Assembly: GCA_003208695.1 (NCBI GenBank)
Contig: QCVY01000007.1
Span: forward strand, 1 to 22,151
Length of the DNA stretch: 22,151 nt
From: Prochlorococcus sp. AG-686-P16
GTDB taxonomy: Bacteria > Cyanobacteriota > Cyanobacteriia > PCC-6307 > Cyanobiaceae
Direction of reading: 5' to 3'
A program made the translations under genes and the position numbers. How positions within the stretch are numbered: the stretch's first letter is position 1; each line of letters begins with the position of its first letter. Positions 22,005 through 22,151 of this stretch are shown here, piece by piece. The notes under the pieces are model-generated. The model saw only the letters and a program-made list of their open reading frames with translations. It did not search any database and had not been told where the DNA came from.

Positions 22005-22151
22005 CTAGAAATTTTCGAATTCGTTCTTAACCTTCTTTTTTCTTTTATCAGACAACAATTCATAAAGCGCATCTAGTTGGGCATAAACTTCTTTGGCTTC
22101 GCTAAGATCTGGCAATAAATCATCCTTTATAAGCATTTGATGCATCTCTCT
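22005..22151 (-). CDS. 3' end of a gene running off the right edge, unknown
   Basis: The minus-strand frame is open from the right edge to TAG 22005-22007. It reads REMHQMLIKDDLLPDLSEAK, then a helical stretch EVYAQLDALYELLSDK and a basic tail KRKKKVKNEFENF. It may begin outside the window or at the ATG 22143-22145 or 22134-22136. It looks like a small helical protein, with no recognised family. It converges on the 61-aa gene with 28 bases between the stops. Confidence 0.5.
   Translation of the reverse strand, partial: REMHQMLIKDDLLPDLSEAKEVYAQLDALYELLSDKRKKKVKNEFENF

Noticed and set aside
1..22151. CRISPR arrays, tRNA or rRNA genes, insertion sequences, prophage genes
   Set aside because: No spaced repeats, cloverleaf sequences, ribosomal RNA signatures, transposases or integrases were seen on either strand by eye; a tRNA search program would settle the tRNA question.

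Overview
The window looks like chromosome of a high-light-adapted Prochlorococcus, or a very close picocyanobacterial relative. The DNA is strongly AT-rich. Genes are packed tightly with overlapping stops, and Shine-Dalgarno sequences are scarce. The gene content is typical of a marine cyanobacterium: ferredoxin-dependent sulfite reductase, PcyA, PetN, Psb29/Thf1, SipA and an FtsH2-like protease. No tRNA, rRNA, CRISPR array, insertion sequence or phage gene was recognised.

Layout. Positions 1-286 hold debris: a frame that enters from the left, then a short piece resembling an internal segment of glycyl-tRNA synthetase beta (GlyS). Next comes sir (+), which converges on a VanX-type D-Ala-D-Ala dipeptidase (-). 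The minus-strand run rpsB-tsf-(unknown cyanobacterial gene)-recG follows, with rpsB preceded by an extended -10 promoter and a structured leader. A second minus-strand run reads pcyA-devB-devC-devA, then a 49-aa basic protein and a family 2 glycosyltransferase. pcyA is divergent from two fused-stop M16 peptidase genes (+), the first catalytic and the second with the substrate-binding pattern.

From 15.2 to 18.7 kb lies a photosystem and stress maintenance block: sipA (-), ftsH (+), clpP (-) and psb29/thf1 (+). Psb29/Thf1 is known to associate with thylakoid FtsH, and SipA binds the NblS/Hik33 sensor kinase, so these neighbours plausibly share a role in photosystem II turnover and light stress. 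petN (-) follows, overlapped at its 3' end by a 54-aa single-membrane-span gene, and then a DUF2103-type gene (+).

From about 19.4 kb to the right edge the content becomes accessory: a string of short genes of unknown function. They include a secreted protein, a lipoprotein, a 31-aa membrane peptide, small soluble helical proteins and one broken frame, several with a near-perfect TATAAT box just upstream. This is the least described part of the window. Elsewhere the most interesting items are the rpsB leader, the 357-aa gene between tsf and recG, and the short frame overlapping petN.
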